NCBI GenBank assembly: GCA_038049695.1
Contig: CP142451.1
Span: 43,969,001 to 44,033,000, forward strand
From: Cinnamomum chago
Lineage: Eukaryota > Streptophyta > Magnoliopsida > Laurales > Lauraceae
DNA length: 64,000 bases
Reading direction: 5' to 3'
The position numbers and the translations under genes were made by a program. The notes beneath the pieces were generated by a model. The model ran no database searches and was not told the DNA's origin. It was given only the letters and a program-made list of their open reading frames with translations. This document shows, in pieces, positions 25,456 through 36,600 of the stretch. The stretch's first letter is position 1. Each line of letters opens with the position of its first letter.

Positions 25456-25463
25456 TATTTATA
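25456..25463 (-). promoter_or_regulatory. TATA box in C 3' LTR
   Basis: The minus strand reads tataaata within cctataaatagg, a textbook plant TATA context. It lies about 1.65 kb into the LTR. Confidence 0.6.
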
Positions 25464-27104
25464 GGCCTTTAGGTAGCCTTTAGGAGTGATTTATGAGCCT
25501 TTATGGTAATAAAGCTCATTAAGGGAGGAGTTACGAGTTTAATTGCTTTTTGTTTTGTAACTCCTGACCCTTGGATTTCATTGGCCGGAGGAGAGTCATG
25601 GGCATTTAATCGCCTTTAATCTCCATTATGTTAGGAGTTTCATGGCCTGAATGCCATGATTGCTTGGACTTGTAACTCCTGAACGGAGGCTTCTGATTGG
25701 GCCGTTCAAGATAATGGGTTAATGACCTAATTAACTTGCCATAAACGGGCCAATTGATTGCACTAAGTGGCCACCTTGGTAGCTGAAGAGTCGCGGGCCA
25801 CGTTGCGTCTCTTGGAATTCCCTTTGCGATGATCATCGATGGATCCTTATGTAAATCAACATCAGATGATCATGTAGTTTCAGACATTGGTTGATACCAG
25901 CGGGCCGGCAGCATCTGTCCAGTCGATTTCGCGATCGGGCGGGCAGAAAGTGCACTTTTTGGTTGTTCAGCTGGCGATCAACGAAGTTTTTGAAGTTCTT
26001 GGAAGGATTCCTGTGATCTTGGCGAATATCGGCGAATTTGGAGCCTCAAAAGTCTGAATCTGGAAAAATCACAGGGACAGAACAACTCGTCTCGCGAAAA
26101 CGGACGAAACGGGGGGTCCCGGGGCGAAATCGGCGCCCCGGACCTCCCAGGGTCGCCGGCCCCATGGTCTCCGGCGACCATGGGCCATGGTCGTAGGCCT
26201 GGCCCAGGGTCGCGGGGCTCTGCGACCCTGGGGGGAAAATTGCTTCCCGGGGCTCGTTTCTGGCCGTTTTTCGTCGTTTTTCGCTTCCGCTTTTTTTGTT
26301 TGTTTTCTATGACATTTCTCCACATTTTTGGCTTGATTTCCCTCTGAAAAACATGATGAGAATCCTTGCAAATTGGTTTGCAAAGTTTCCGATTTTCCGG
26401 GAAAAGCCGAGCGCAGAACTGCTGATTTTCCGCCAGAAGCTGAAATAGGGTCAAACGATGTCGGAATGACCTGAAATTTGAGGTGAAGCTTCTTGAGCAT
26501 TAAATAAGACCAACCATGGGCTTTCTTTTGAGTTTTGAAGCCGTTTGGGGTCATGCAAATGCTTGCCTTTGATTTCACTGCGAGGGAAATGCCGAGCTTT
26601 GACTTTTGGTCAAACGATGTCCGATTGACCTGAAATTCGACGTGTGACTCCCTCATCAGTAGTTAGGACCAACCATAGGCTTTCGTTTGAGTTTTGAAGC
26701 CGTTTGGAGTCATGCAAACGCTTGCCTTTGTTTCTCCTGCGAGAGAGATGCCGAGCTTTGACTTTCGGTCAAACGATGTCCGATTGACCTGAAATTTGAT
26801 GGGGAGCCTATTGGAGTTATTTTGAGATGATCCACAAGCTCCGAATTGGGTGCCATGGTCCCGGGGTGGTCCGCCGCCGGGAGCTGCTGCTTAGCTGTTG
26901 GAGAAGTGAAGTTAGGCCAAATGATGTCGGAATGGCCCGAAACTTCATGTGTACCTCTCTTTTGGTTGTTTTGAATGACCTTGCAGTTTTTGTTTGATTC
27001 TGACAAGATCTGATGCTTGAAGTGGCGCCTGCCTATTTTTGGTAGGATGCGGCTCCATGTAGCTTTTGGTGTGAAGAGGCAAAGTGACATTTTTGGTGTC
27101 AACA

Positions 27105-27118
27105 AATGCCCCCTCGAG
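27105..27118 (-). other. Polypurine tract of element C
   Basis: On the minus strand the purine-rich gagggggc, then att, precedes the LTR start TGTTGACACC. Confidence 0.65.
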
Positions 27119-28030
27119 GTACAGCGACGATATAGCTTTTGCAGTCGATGTGCCTCGAAGAGAATCTTGAAGAAGAGCTTCTGTCTTGACCAAGAGTCTT
27201 TGAGCATTTTTTTTTTGATGGAGTAGCCTTTTGAGCTTCCAGGGGATTTTATGGTAGTGATAAGAATCATGCACCATTTTGAGGCAAAGTATTGAAGATG
27301 ACATCGGGGATGCGGATTTGGATTTTTGTTTTGACCTTGAGTCCTAACAGGCTGTATGTGGCAAGTTAGGGGGTCGGATTTTGGTTTTGACCGTGTGACC
27401 CAACAAACTGTATGTGGAATGTTGGGGGGTCAGGTTTTGGTTTTTGATTTTGGTCTTGTGACCTAACAAGCTGTATGTGGAATGTTAGGGGACCGGTTTG
27501 ATTTTTGGTGAAATGTCAATTTCAAGGTTTGGCTCAATTTGGCTCATGAGGTGAGATGGTTTTGGATCTTGGAAGCTCATGAGGCTTGGAATTTTTGTAT
27601 GGTCCAATCAACTTAAAAGAGAGGCATGGAACCATTTTTTTTTGTATGCTCTTGGTAAGAGGAATTTTGTCTAAAAGCCACTTTTAGTGCCTAGGTGGTC
27701 AAACCTGGCTCATATGGGCTAACCCATGGGACCTTAAGCTTTGAAGGATGGCTTAGATCTCATATGGTGTCATTTTCGTAAAGAATATCTAAAGATATCT
27801 CTTTTGGGTGGAGAATATCCAAAAATATCTTTACTTTGAGAGATTTTCTCAAGTTTTCTTGATTTTGGGAAAGATTCTCTCAAAATATCTTTCTTTGGGA
27901 GAGAATTTCTCAAAGGATCTTTGTTTTGGGAGAGAATATCCCAAGTTTCCTTTTCTTTTGGGAAGGTTGCTAATTTTTAGCACTTACCTCCTTGCTTTTC
28001 TCTTGTTTCCTCTTTTGGTTTGCTCTCTTC
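27119..28030. repeat. C region between PPT and antisense gene, with two short repeat blocks
   Basis: No conserved gene was seen. At 27318-27500 a unit of about 56-63 bp containing ctgtatgtgg and a run of g is repeated three times. At about 27775-27960 a unit of roughly 35 bp built on gagaatatctcaa/aatatcttt is repeated five or so times. Both lie upstream of the antisense gene and could be part of its promoter region or of the hypervariable 3' UTR known in Tat elements. Confidence 0.6.
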
Positions 28031-28038
28031 TATAAAAG
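28031..28038 (+). promoter_or_regulatory. TATA box of the antisense gene in element C
   Basis: The plus strand reads tataaaag 128 bases before the ATG at 28159. A leader rich in ct and caag words lies between them. The position fits a transcript running opposite to gag-pol. Confidence 0.55.
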
Positions 28039-28158
28039 CAATTGAGGTGGGATCTCTTGCTCCTATTGCTTTCTTTTTGCAAAAGTCTTCAAGAGTTGCT
28101 CTAAGATCAAGAATCCTCCTTCTTCAAGAGTCTTCAAGTTCTTCTTTCTTCTCCATCC

Positions 28159-28278
28159 ATGGCTTCAAGTAAGTTTTTTATTTCTTTTTACAAGAAGTTC
28201 AATGTAAAGAAAGTTTCATCATTTTTTTCTTCTCTTTTTTTTTTTTTTTTTTTTTTGCACGTGTTCTTTTTTTTCTTT

Positions 28279-28310
<32 letters not shown>

Positions 28311-31300
28311 CTCCTTTTTTTTTGCTGCTGTACGGACATGTCCGTACAGCTTTGGGCCGTACGGCCATGTGGCCCATGGGCCACGGCCTGTGGGCTTCGG
28401 CCTGTGGGCCAGCCCATAATTTTTTTCTTTTTTTTTTTTCTTCTTCTTTTTTTAAAAAAAAAAAAAAAAAAAAAACTTTCCTTTCTCCCCTTTTTGTATC
28501 ATCATGATAATGAGGTTTCATGCATTTCAAGATGTTTATGCATTTTTTTTTTTTTTTGTTTGATGCATCAAGATAGAAGGCTAGAGTTTCTATGTTAAGT
28601 CAACATGAATTTTGACTTAGACAAAGTTTGATTTTGACCAAGTTGGGTTGGAATTGGTCAAATTTTGTCAAGGTTTTCCTAGCATCTAGTGCATGATGAT
28701 TTTCTTTTATGCATGATTTTTGGTAAATTGAATTGGGAGCATGATGATGATGCACACCTGGAAATCTTTTGCAAGTCTTGAGATTTGAAGCTCGCAGCAA
28801 TGTTGAGCTCTTTCTTTAGTCTTGCGGGGGTTTCGAGGAGCTTTTTTGCAAGTTTTGGGATTTGAAGCTCGCAGCAATGTTGAGCTCTTTTCCGATTCTT
28901 GCGGAAATTTGAGAAGACTGTCTTGATCTCGCAGCAATGTTTGAGTTCGAGTCTTCTTTGAGAATCCTTCATTGATCATGAGCTCGCAGCGATGTTGAGC
29001 TCATCTTCAGGCTTCCTTTCTTTTCGGGGTGATTCCCTTTTCTTCGGAATTGCCCCGGAGTCATGCCAAAATTTCGCTAGGATTTTTTTTTAGCAAAATT
29101 CTGTCATTCTGTTGATTGATTTTTTTTTTTCAATCTTTGCAGGTAGTTCCTCCAGAACGAACAAGGGTAAGAAGCCCGTTACCGATACACCTCGTCGATC
29201 TGCCAGATCTTCCAATGCTGCTGTACAGCAGGCTTGGGAGAAGGTCCAGTATGTGGAGAGAAACTTGGAAGAGTGTGACTCGCTCAACCGAGATGAGATG
29301 AGACAGCGACTGATCGGTCTCAAGGATGAGGAGTTTTACAAGATTATGGCAAGCAATCGTCCTTGGGTCATGGACGATCAGAGCGTTGTGCCCAAGCCTA
29401 CCTTTTTCTTTGGTGATGCAGCTCCTGATGACTCGTCATATCAAAGGAGATGCTTTCAGTTCTCTTACACAGCCGATGGTGAGGAGAGAACCATTTCTAC
29501 CCGGTCGCCTTTTGATCGTACTATTTCGATCATGAGTCTTTCTCCCACTTGCTCTAAGAGAGAAAATCCTCCAAGCTGGGTAAAGAGGACCACTGTGGTC
29601 AAGACCGGGGTTTTTGTTGGCGGTCCTTCTGGTTATGCAGAGAAGTCGCCTGTCCGTCTGGACATGTTGATGCCGGCCTGCGGCTACCAAGGATCTGATC
29701 ATCCATCGGTTGATTTGAGACCGGTGGGCCTTGGCATTTTCAGGGGCGATGGCAGCAATTGGGTGAAGCCTTTTCGACTTCGTGGCCGTTTCAGTGTTGA
29801 CTCGGGCTGGGAGTCGTGGACTGATCACATCCTGCAGATCGGCGGTGCCATTCTGAAGGAGGCCGAGATTTTTGATGCGGTTCGCGCTTTTAGGCAAACC
29901 GTATTTTTCTCCGATGAGGCTTTTATGGCCATGCTGGAGTCCTTCCTTCCACAAACCAACACCTTCATTGTTACGAATGGTGAGATTGGTTTTTCTTTGA
30001 AGGAGCTGAGTGCCATTACCGGGTTACCCATCCTCGGCAAACTCTATGAGGAATTTATGCCGATTGACAGCGTCCTTGAGGAGCAGTCTGAGGAGTTCAG
30101 GCTTTTGTACTTTCAGCTCGTCGCCTTCTACGATTTTTTGAGGGAGAAGGAGGGCTTGAAAGTCCGGTGTAGCAGTTGGAGGAGTTTCAGCTCTTTGTCT
30201 CCAAACTTTTTTGGCGACGAAGAATCTTCTGAGAGTATGACCCAGGAAGCCAAGACTAAGAATCCGGGGAAGAAGATTTCTGCCATGCGAGAGAATTTGA
30301 AGAACTTTCTCACAAGTACAGACGCCGTTTGCTCCGACATTGTGCTGCGGAGAGACGTTACTGCGTACCTCACTTATTGGCTGGGTGAGGCTGTTTTTGC
30401 TGGAGGAGACGGAACACACATCAGGCCGCATTGTATATTTCCGGCTTGTCAGATGGCGTTCGGAGAGCAGTTGGCTTTGGTGCCTGCTCTTTACTCCTAT
30501 TTGTGCACCGAACTGCAGGCTGCTGCTTTTCTGGTTCGGCTTGGGCTTCCTATGAATAGGGTATTTTCAGCCCATATTTTTTATTCGTGGTATGTGTACC
30601 ACTGTCCCGGCTTCCACCGTTTGGGCGCTGCTCAGGATGATGATTTTTTTTTTTTTTGAATTTGCTGACACATATTTTTGTTTTCTTGTCAGCTGACTTG
30701 CCAGAGGGTTCCGACTTCGAGCCATCTATGGATATGGCTTTCGACGATGCTTCGGATGAGCAAATGGAGATAGAAAGTAATCCGCCCATCATGGAAGAAG
30801 GTATTTCATAGTGATAATCTTGACATTGAATTTTTTTTTTTGACAAGATCATATTCATACCTTTTTGTGTTTGGCAGATTTTCAAGTGACAGAAGAGAGT
30901 CCATCGCTTCCTTCAGAGCCAGAGCCAGGGATGCCAGAAGTTGACCCAGTAATTGGGACTTCTCCAGCCAATTCTGACGCGGCAGAGGCTAGACCTCATG
31001 TTGAGATTCCTTCTCCAGCGGCCCCGATTGGAAAGTGTTCTATTGTTACTCTTCCGATGGGACATGACTTGGGCAGCCAATCGACAGAGAAGGGTGAGTC
31101 TTCATTTGGCCCATCTCTTCAGTATGCGAAGAAGGTGGTGATGCGGGTTTTGAGTTCTTGGATTGAGACCCTCCTTTCTGGACACTTGGATGTTGCACGT
31201 AGCAAGATTCCGCATGTGAAAGAGATTCTCAAAGATGCTAAGGAAGATATTGGTCTGGATGTTACGGACGCCCGGGCGATCGTTGATAAGATCATTGCAT

Positions 31301-31818
31301 TAGGCGACGGATGGTTTGAGACCATCAGCTATCCTGATGACCAGTTCTTCCAAGAAATGTTCCTGAACCCTGCTGAGAAGGCTCAATCGGATTTGAAAGA
31401 GACTACACAGGGCAGGAAGCAGCTGGTTCGGGAGAGGAACCGAGCGGAGTTAGACATCATCAGGCTGCAACATGACCTTAGCATCCTTGATGGAGAGGTT
31501 GAGGAGGCAAGGAAGCATCTCGAACACCGAAAGGCCCAAGTCGCCAGTACGTGGTCCGCCATAACAGAGGCTCGTGACAAGGAGAGTGCTTTGATTCGCC
31601 AAGTTGCAGAGGCCGATCAGATTCTCAATAGGAAGGCTAGAGAGAATGAACGATGGCAGACTGCACGGGATAGTCTTCCTGGTGTAGCAGAAGGGATAGA
31701 GCCTTCTCCAGCTACTCATGGCAGATTCTTGAAGTAGCGTGCCTTGGAGACTCTAACGGATGAAGCCAAGAGTTTGCTTGAGGAACTAAAAGCTTGGCTG
31801 GAGGGCATTTTTGGCTGA
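28159..31818 (+). pseudogene. Antisense gene of element C: plant-mobile-domain-like protein with coiled-coil C-terminus
   Basis: The coding parts can be joined by intron phase. Exon 1 is 28159-28168 (ATGGCTTCAA, then gtaagt). Exon 2 runs from 29143, after ctttgcag, to about 30642. Exon 3 is 30693-30800, and exon 4 starts at 30878. Exon 2 encodes some 500 residues, ending in a block (residues about 265-330: FRQTVFFSDEAF, GEIGFSLKELSAITGLP) that resembles the plant mobile domain (aminotransferase-like family) found in plant proteins and in transposons. Exon 3 is acidic. Exon 4 has a Pro/Ser/Glu-rich stretch and a charged helical region (about 31380-31660) likely to form a coiled coil. Two lesions are visible: no GT donor at the end of exon 2, and TAG at 31735-31737, after which the frame stays open to TGA at 31816-31818. 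The function is unknown; the domain call rests on recognition by eye. Confidence 0.72.
28169..29142 (+). other. Intron 1 of the antisense gene, with T-runs, palindromes and a short repeat
   Basis: The boundaries gtaagt and ctttgcag are canonical, and the exons join in frame. Inside are long T-runs (28230-28320, 28421-28450) and an A-run. A perfect 22-bp palindrome lies at 28328-28349, followed by an imperfect one (about 28355-28390). The word ctcgcagcaatgttgagct recurs at 28791 and 28868, with variants at 28928 and 28983. Confidence 0.65.
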
Positions 31819-32060
31819 GACCCCTCTTTCTCTCTTTTTATATACCACATGTATTTTTTTTTGGTATACATTTTTGTAGTGCTTGTGAACACTTTTCTTT
31901 TCTTCTTTTTTTTTTTTTTTGGTACCACATGTATTTTTTTGGTACTTTTTTTTTTGTTTTCCCTACGCTCACTCAAATATTGTGATTAAAGTGATTGCTA
32001 AATGGGATGTGATCAAAAGTTTGTCATTTTGTGAGAAATCTTTTGACAAATGATTGTTTT
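31819..32060. other. C spacer between antisense gene and minisatellite
   Basis: T-rich sequence with two copies of a taccacatgtattttttt word (about 31843 and 31922). No gene was seen. Confidence 0.5.
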
Positions 32061-32752
32061 GGCATGGGAGCCAGTTTTTGCTTGCGGCATGAAAGCCAAT
32101 TTTTGGGTGGCATCTATAGCCTGATTTGGGTTTATGGCATGAGAGCCAAAATTTTGGATGGCATGGAAGCCGAAATTTTGAGGTGGCGTGGAAGCCGATT
32201 TTGGTGGCGTGAAAGCCAAATTTTGGGATGGCATGAGAGCCAATTTTTTTTGAGGTGGCATGAAAGCCGATTTTGGTGGCGTGAAAGCCAAATTTTGGGA
32301 TGGCATGAGAGCCAATTTTTTTGAGATGGCATGAAAGCCGATTTTGAGGTGGCATGAAAGCCAATTTTTTGGGGTGGCATGAAAGCCGATTTTGAGGTGG
32401 CATGAAAGCCAATTTTTTGGGGTGGCATGAAAGCCGATTTTGAGGTGGCATGAAAGCCAATTTTTGGGGTGGCATGAAAGCCGATTTTAAGGTGGCATGA
32501 AAGCCAATTTTTGGGGTGGCATGAAAGCCGATTTTGAGGTGGCATGAGAGCCAATTTTTGTTTTTGGTGTAAGAACCAGATTTTGTTTTTGGCATGAAAG
32601 CCGGATTTTTTGAAAACCGAATTTTGTTTTGTTGGCATGGAAGCCGAATTTTGATTTTTGGCATGAAAGCCGGATTTTTGATTTTTTTGGCGTGAAAGCC
32701 GGATTTTTGGCATGGAAGCCGGGTTTTTTTTTTTTTGGCGTGAAAGCCAGGT
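32061..32752 (-). repeat. Minisatellite of about 24-30 bp units in C 3' UTR
   Basis: About two dozen units of the form ggcatgaaagccgatttt with variable spacers, often in alternating pairs (agccgattttgaggt / agccaattttttggggt). Long frames on the minus strand here translate to repeats such as FHATPKIG; they are a by-product of the array. Tandem arrays at this position are a known property of Tat elements. Confidence 0.9.
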
Positions 32753-33300
32753 TTTTGGTTTTCAAAAATGCAAGTATCGACTAAAAGTCGCCTCCCTGCT
32801 GAATGGTATTGCAAGTATCGATGGAATGTCGCCTCCTTGCTCATTCGGTTGCGAGTATCGATGGAATGTCGCCTCCTCGCGGATTTGGGTGCAAGTATCG
32901 ACTAAGCGTCGCTTCCCTGCTGAATGGTATTGCAAGTATCGATGGAATGTCGCCTCCTTGCTCATTCGGTTGCGAGTATCGATGGAATGTCGCCTCCTCG
33001 CGGATTTGGGTGCAAGTATCGACTAAGCGTCGCTTCCCTGCTTTTGTCTTCAAAAATTTTGTTTTGTGGGTATCGATGGAATGTCGCTTCCCCACGATTT
33101 TTGAAGTTTGAGGTTTTTTCGAACCTTTGTTTTGTTTTTTTTTTGTTTGTTTTAAAATTTGGGTTGTGGATATCAACTGGAACGTTGCGTCTCCACGATT
33201 TTTGAAATTTTGGGATTTTGGAAGTATCGAATGGGGTTCGCATTCTTCCGATTTTGGGTTTTGCAAGTATCGACTGAACGTCGCTTCCCTGCGGTTTTTG
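32753..33300 (-). repeat. Tandem array with 121-bp higher-order unit in C 3' UTR
   Basis: Monomers of about 40 bp share gcaagtatcgatggaatgtc. Three monomer types (ending cttgctcattcgg, ctcgcggatttgg and cttccctgctg) repeat as a trimer of 121 bp from 32796 to 32916 and from 32917 to 33037, almost without change. More diverged single monomers continue to about 33300. Confidence 0.85.
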
Positions 33301-33672
33301 AAAAACCATTTTTTTTGTTTAAAGACACGAGGGTCGTAAATTTTGACTCAAAACCATTTTGGTGGTAAAAGTCGAGGTGGACTAGGGCTGAAATCCCTAG
33401 GTCCTGATTTTGTTTCAAACCATGAATTTTGGTTTCAAGGATCGAAAATTTTGGTCAAGTTTGGGAAGAAGCTCCTAAACTTGGATTTTTGGATTTGTTT
33501 TTTTTTTTTTTTTTTAACAATGAAACGATGAAAGAAACATTGTTTTGAGGGGTTTTTTTTTAGAAATTTCAACAAGAGGATGAAAATTCCAAAAGGAGTG
33601 GGTTTGACGAGCAGATACCTAGGAATAGGCTTTGGCCGTGCAGGCGTCGCTCTGACCCGATGGAAGAAGCCT
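33301..33672. other. C sequence between tandem arrays and pol stop
   Basis: Non-coding, with T-runs (33498-33515). Nothing further was recognised. It forms the start of the gag-pol 3' UTR. Confidence 0.5.
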
Positions 33673-36600
33673 TCAAGGGTAGTACCGCTTCAAGAACTTC
33701 CCATTGATGGGCAGCATACATCTGTTACCCTCCATGTTTAGAAGAGCGTATGCGCCGTTGGAGAAGACTTTGTCGATGATGAAAGGTCCCTCCCATTTTG
33801 GTTCAAATTTGCCTTTGGATTTATTGGCAAAAACCATTGGTCTTTTTACTGTAAGAACCAAGTCTCCCTTTTTGTAGGCGCGTTGCCTGACCTTCTTGTC
33901 AAAAGATCCTGCCATGCGTGCTTGGTAGAGTTCAATGCTTTGTAGAGCTTCGAGCCGTCTCTCATCGAGGTTATCCAGCTCTTGGAGTCTCAATTTGACA
34001 TTGCTTTCTTGCGTCATGTCATTTTGTAGAGATACCCTTAAGGAAGGAATTTGAACCTCCAAAGGGACAACAGCTTCGCATCCATAGACCAAGGAGAATG
34101 GTGTGCTATGGGTTGGTCCTCGAACGGTGGTTCGATAGGCCCACAAAGCTTCAGGCAGTTTGTCGCCCCATTCTCTTTTGTGACTAGAGACCATTTTCTT
34201 GAGGATTTTGCAGAGCGTCTTGTTGAAGGCCTCTGCTAGTCCATTCGCTGCCGGATTGTACGGAGTTGAAGGACAACTTTGGATTTTGTATTTGTCGCAG
34301 AACCTGTAGAATCGGTGATCGCGGAACTGTGGTCCGTTATCATGGACGAATCTTTTAGGTATGCCGAAGCGACAAATGATGTTGGTGCGCAAGAAGTGAA
34401 GGACTGATGACGTCTTCATTTCACTAAACGCGAATGCTTCTGACCACTTGGAGAAATAATCCGTAGCGGCGAAGATGAAGCGATGACCTTTGCTCGATGG
34501 AGGGGAGATAGGACCTATGATGTCCATACCCCAGGCTTCAAAAGGCCATGAGATTGCTGTAGGATGTAGCCATTCCGGAGGCATGTGGACATAATCTCCA
34601 TGAACTTGGCATTGTTGGCAGCGCTTAGCAAATTGCATTGCATCAGCCACCATGGTAGGCCAATAATAACCTAACCTTTTTATCTGATCGTAGAGCTTAG
34701 GCCCAGACTGATGGGCTCCACAAAGACCAGCATGTACTTCTTTGAGTGTTCCCTCACCCTCTTGTTGTGACAAGCAGCGTAGAAGTACTCCATTGTAGGA
34801 TTTTCTATACAGCATTTTTGAAGGAATATCCAAATGAAAGTTTGGGGCTCGTCTTTGGATGCTTACCCGTTCTTTTGGATCTTCAGGTAGGATTCCGAAC
34901 ATTATGTAATCAATGAAGGGATCCCTCCAGTCGCTGATCAGAGGTTTAAGGACGGAGATCCGTCTTCCAACCACTTGGTGGCATTCAGCAACTGCTTGAT
35001 GTGTGTTGAGAGGAGGGAGAATCCTTTTTTGACACACTGTAATTTGCATGTTTTCCCCTTCTTGGATTGCCATAGACGCAGCAAGTCCAGCCAGGGCATC
35101 TGCACGAATGTTTTCACCTCTGAGGATGTGGGTGATGTGACAGATGTCGAACTTTTGTCGAAGCGATTGTGCTTTGTTGTAGTAAGGCAACAGATCGGGC
35201 TTCCTGACTTCAAATTTCTGATTCATCTGGTTGACGATCAGTTGAGAGTCTCCAAAAGCTTCCAGCGTAGTGATGCCGGATTCAAGGGAGAGTTCCAATC
35301 CTATGATCAGGGCTTGGTACTCAGCTGCATTGTTTGAACATGGTTCCAGTAGCGAGAATGCGTGTGGAATCATGTATTTGTCGGGATTAACAAAGAGAAT
35401 GCCAATTCCCGATATTTGATTTCCCTTTTCATTTGTCCTGGTTGTGCCATCGAAGTACATGTGCCAGGAAGTGTTTGATAAGGAAGTCTCCACACTGTAA
35501 ACTGATTCGTCTGGGAGGTCATCCCTGAGTGGAGAATCTTTAGGCAATGGATGCTCCGCGAGGAAGTCTGCTAGAGCTTGGCCTTTGATTGCTTTTTGTG
35601 GTACATACCTAATATCAAATTGTGACAGGAGGATGGACCATTTTGCCAGTCGGGCATTGAGAGAACCTGCTTTTGTGACAAGGACCTTTAGGAGGTTGAT
35701 CCTCGAAATCAGGTACACTGTGTTGGATAGCAGATAGTGATGCAGTTTTTGTACGGCGAACATCACTGCCAAGCATTCTTTTTCGACTGGAGAGTAGCGA
35801 TGCTCTGCACCTACCAACATGCGGCTAAGGTAATATAGAGCAGCTTCTTTTCCCTGGTCATTCTTTTGTGCGAGTAGAGCGCCTAAAGAACAGTCAAGGG
35901 CTCTTGTGTACAAGAGGAATGGTTTTCCAGTTGTGGGGGCAGCCAACACTTGGAGGTTTAGTTAGGTATGACTTGATGTCCTGGAACGCGGCTTCACATT
36001 CAGCATCCCAGACAAAATCGACACCTTTCTTCATTAACCGAGAGAATGGACGGCACTTTCCTGATAGGTTGGAGATGAACCGCCGAATGTATGCCAATCT
36101 TCCTTGGAGCCCTTTTAATTGTCTTAGGGTTCTTGGAGATGGCATTTCTAGGATAGCCTTGACTTTGGTGGGGTCAAGCTCTATGCCAGCTTTCCGTACT
36201 ATGAATCCGAGAAACTTACCCGATGAAACACCGAAGAAGCATTTGAGGGGATTCATTCGCAGTTTGTGTTTGCGAAGTCGGAGGAAGACTTCTCGAAGAT
36301 CTTTGAGATGGTCTTCTTTTCTTTTGCTTTTGACGGCGAGATCATCGACATAACATTCGACCGTCTTGTGCTGCATATCTTGGAATATCTTCATCATAGC
36401 CCTCTGATATGTAGCGCCGGCATTCTTCAGACCGAATGGCATGACAGTGTAGCAATACACGCCAAACGGGGTCCGAAATGCTGTGTGTTTTCCATCTTCA
36501 GGATGCATCTTTATCTGATTGTAGCCAGAGAAGCCATCCATGAATGTCATTCGCTCGAATCCACAGGTATTGTCGATCATCACCTCCGGTATAGGGAGCG

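Larger units (their letters stand above)
24640..27104 (-). mobile_element. Element C 3' LTR
   Basis: This 2465-bp LTR lies on the left because the element runs on the minus strand. Short repeats of a ggcrtttatagccgattt motif occupy 24885-24961. The open frames inside (for example near 26069-26656 and 26710-27270) are not kept intact between the two LTRs and show no known domain, so they are not annotated as genes. Confidence 0.93.

Noticed and set aside
26069..27270. Frames of 158 to 195 codons on the minus strand inside the C 3' LTR
   Set aside because: The second LTR has differences that shorten or shift them, they overlap in several frames, and they show no known domain. They are chance frames in LTR DNA.
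28199..28530. Lys/Glu- and Phe-rich frames around 28200-28530
   Set aside because: They translate T-runs and A-runs in intron 1 of the antisense gene.
32013..32844. Long minus-strand frames with repeated FHATPKIG / FMPPQK segments
   Set aside because: They are the translation of the minisatellite at 32061-32752; unit lengths vary and no start, domain or conservation supports a repeat protein.
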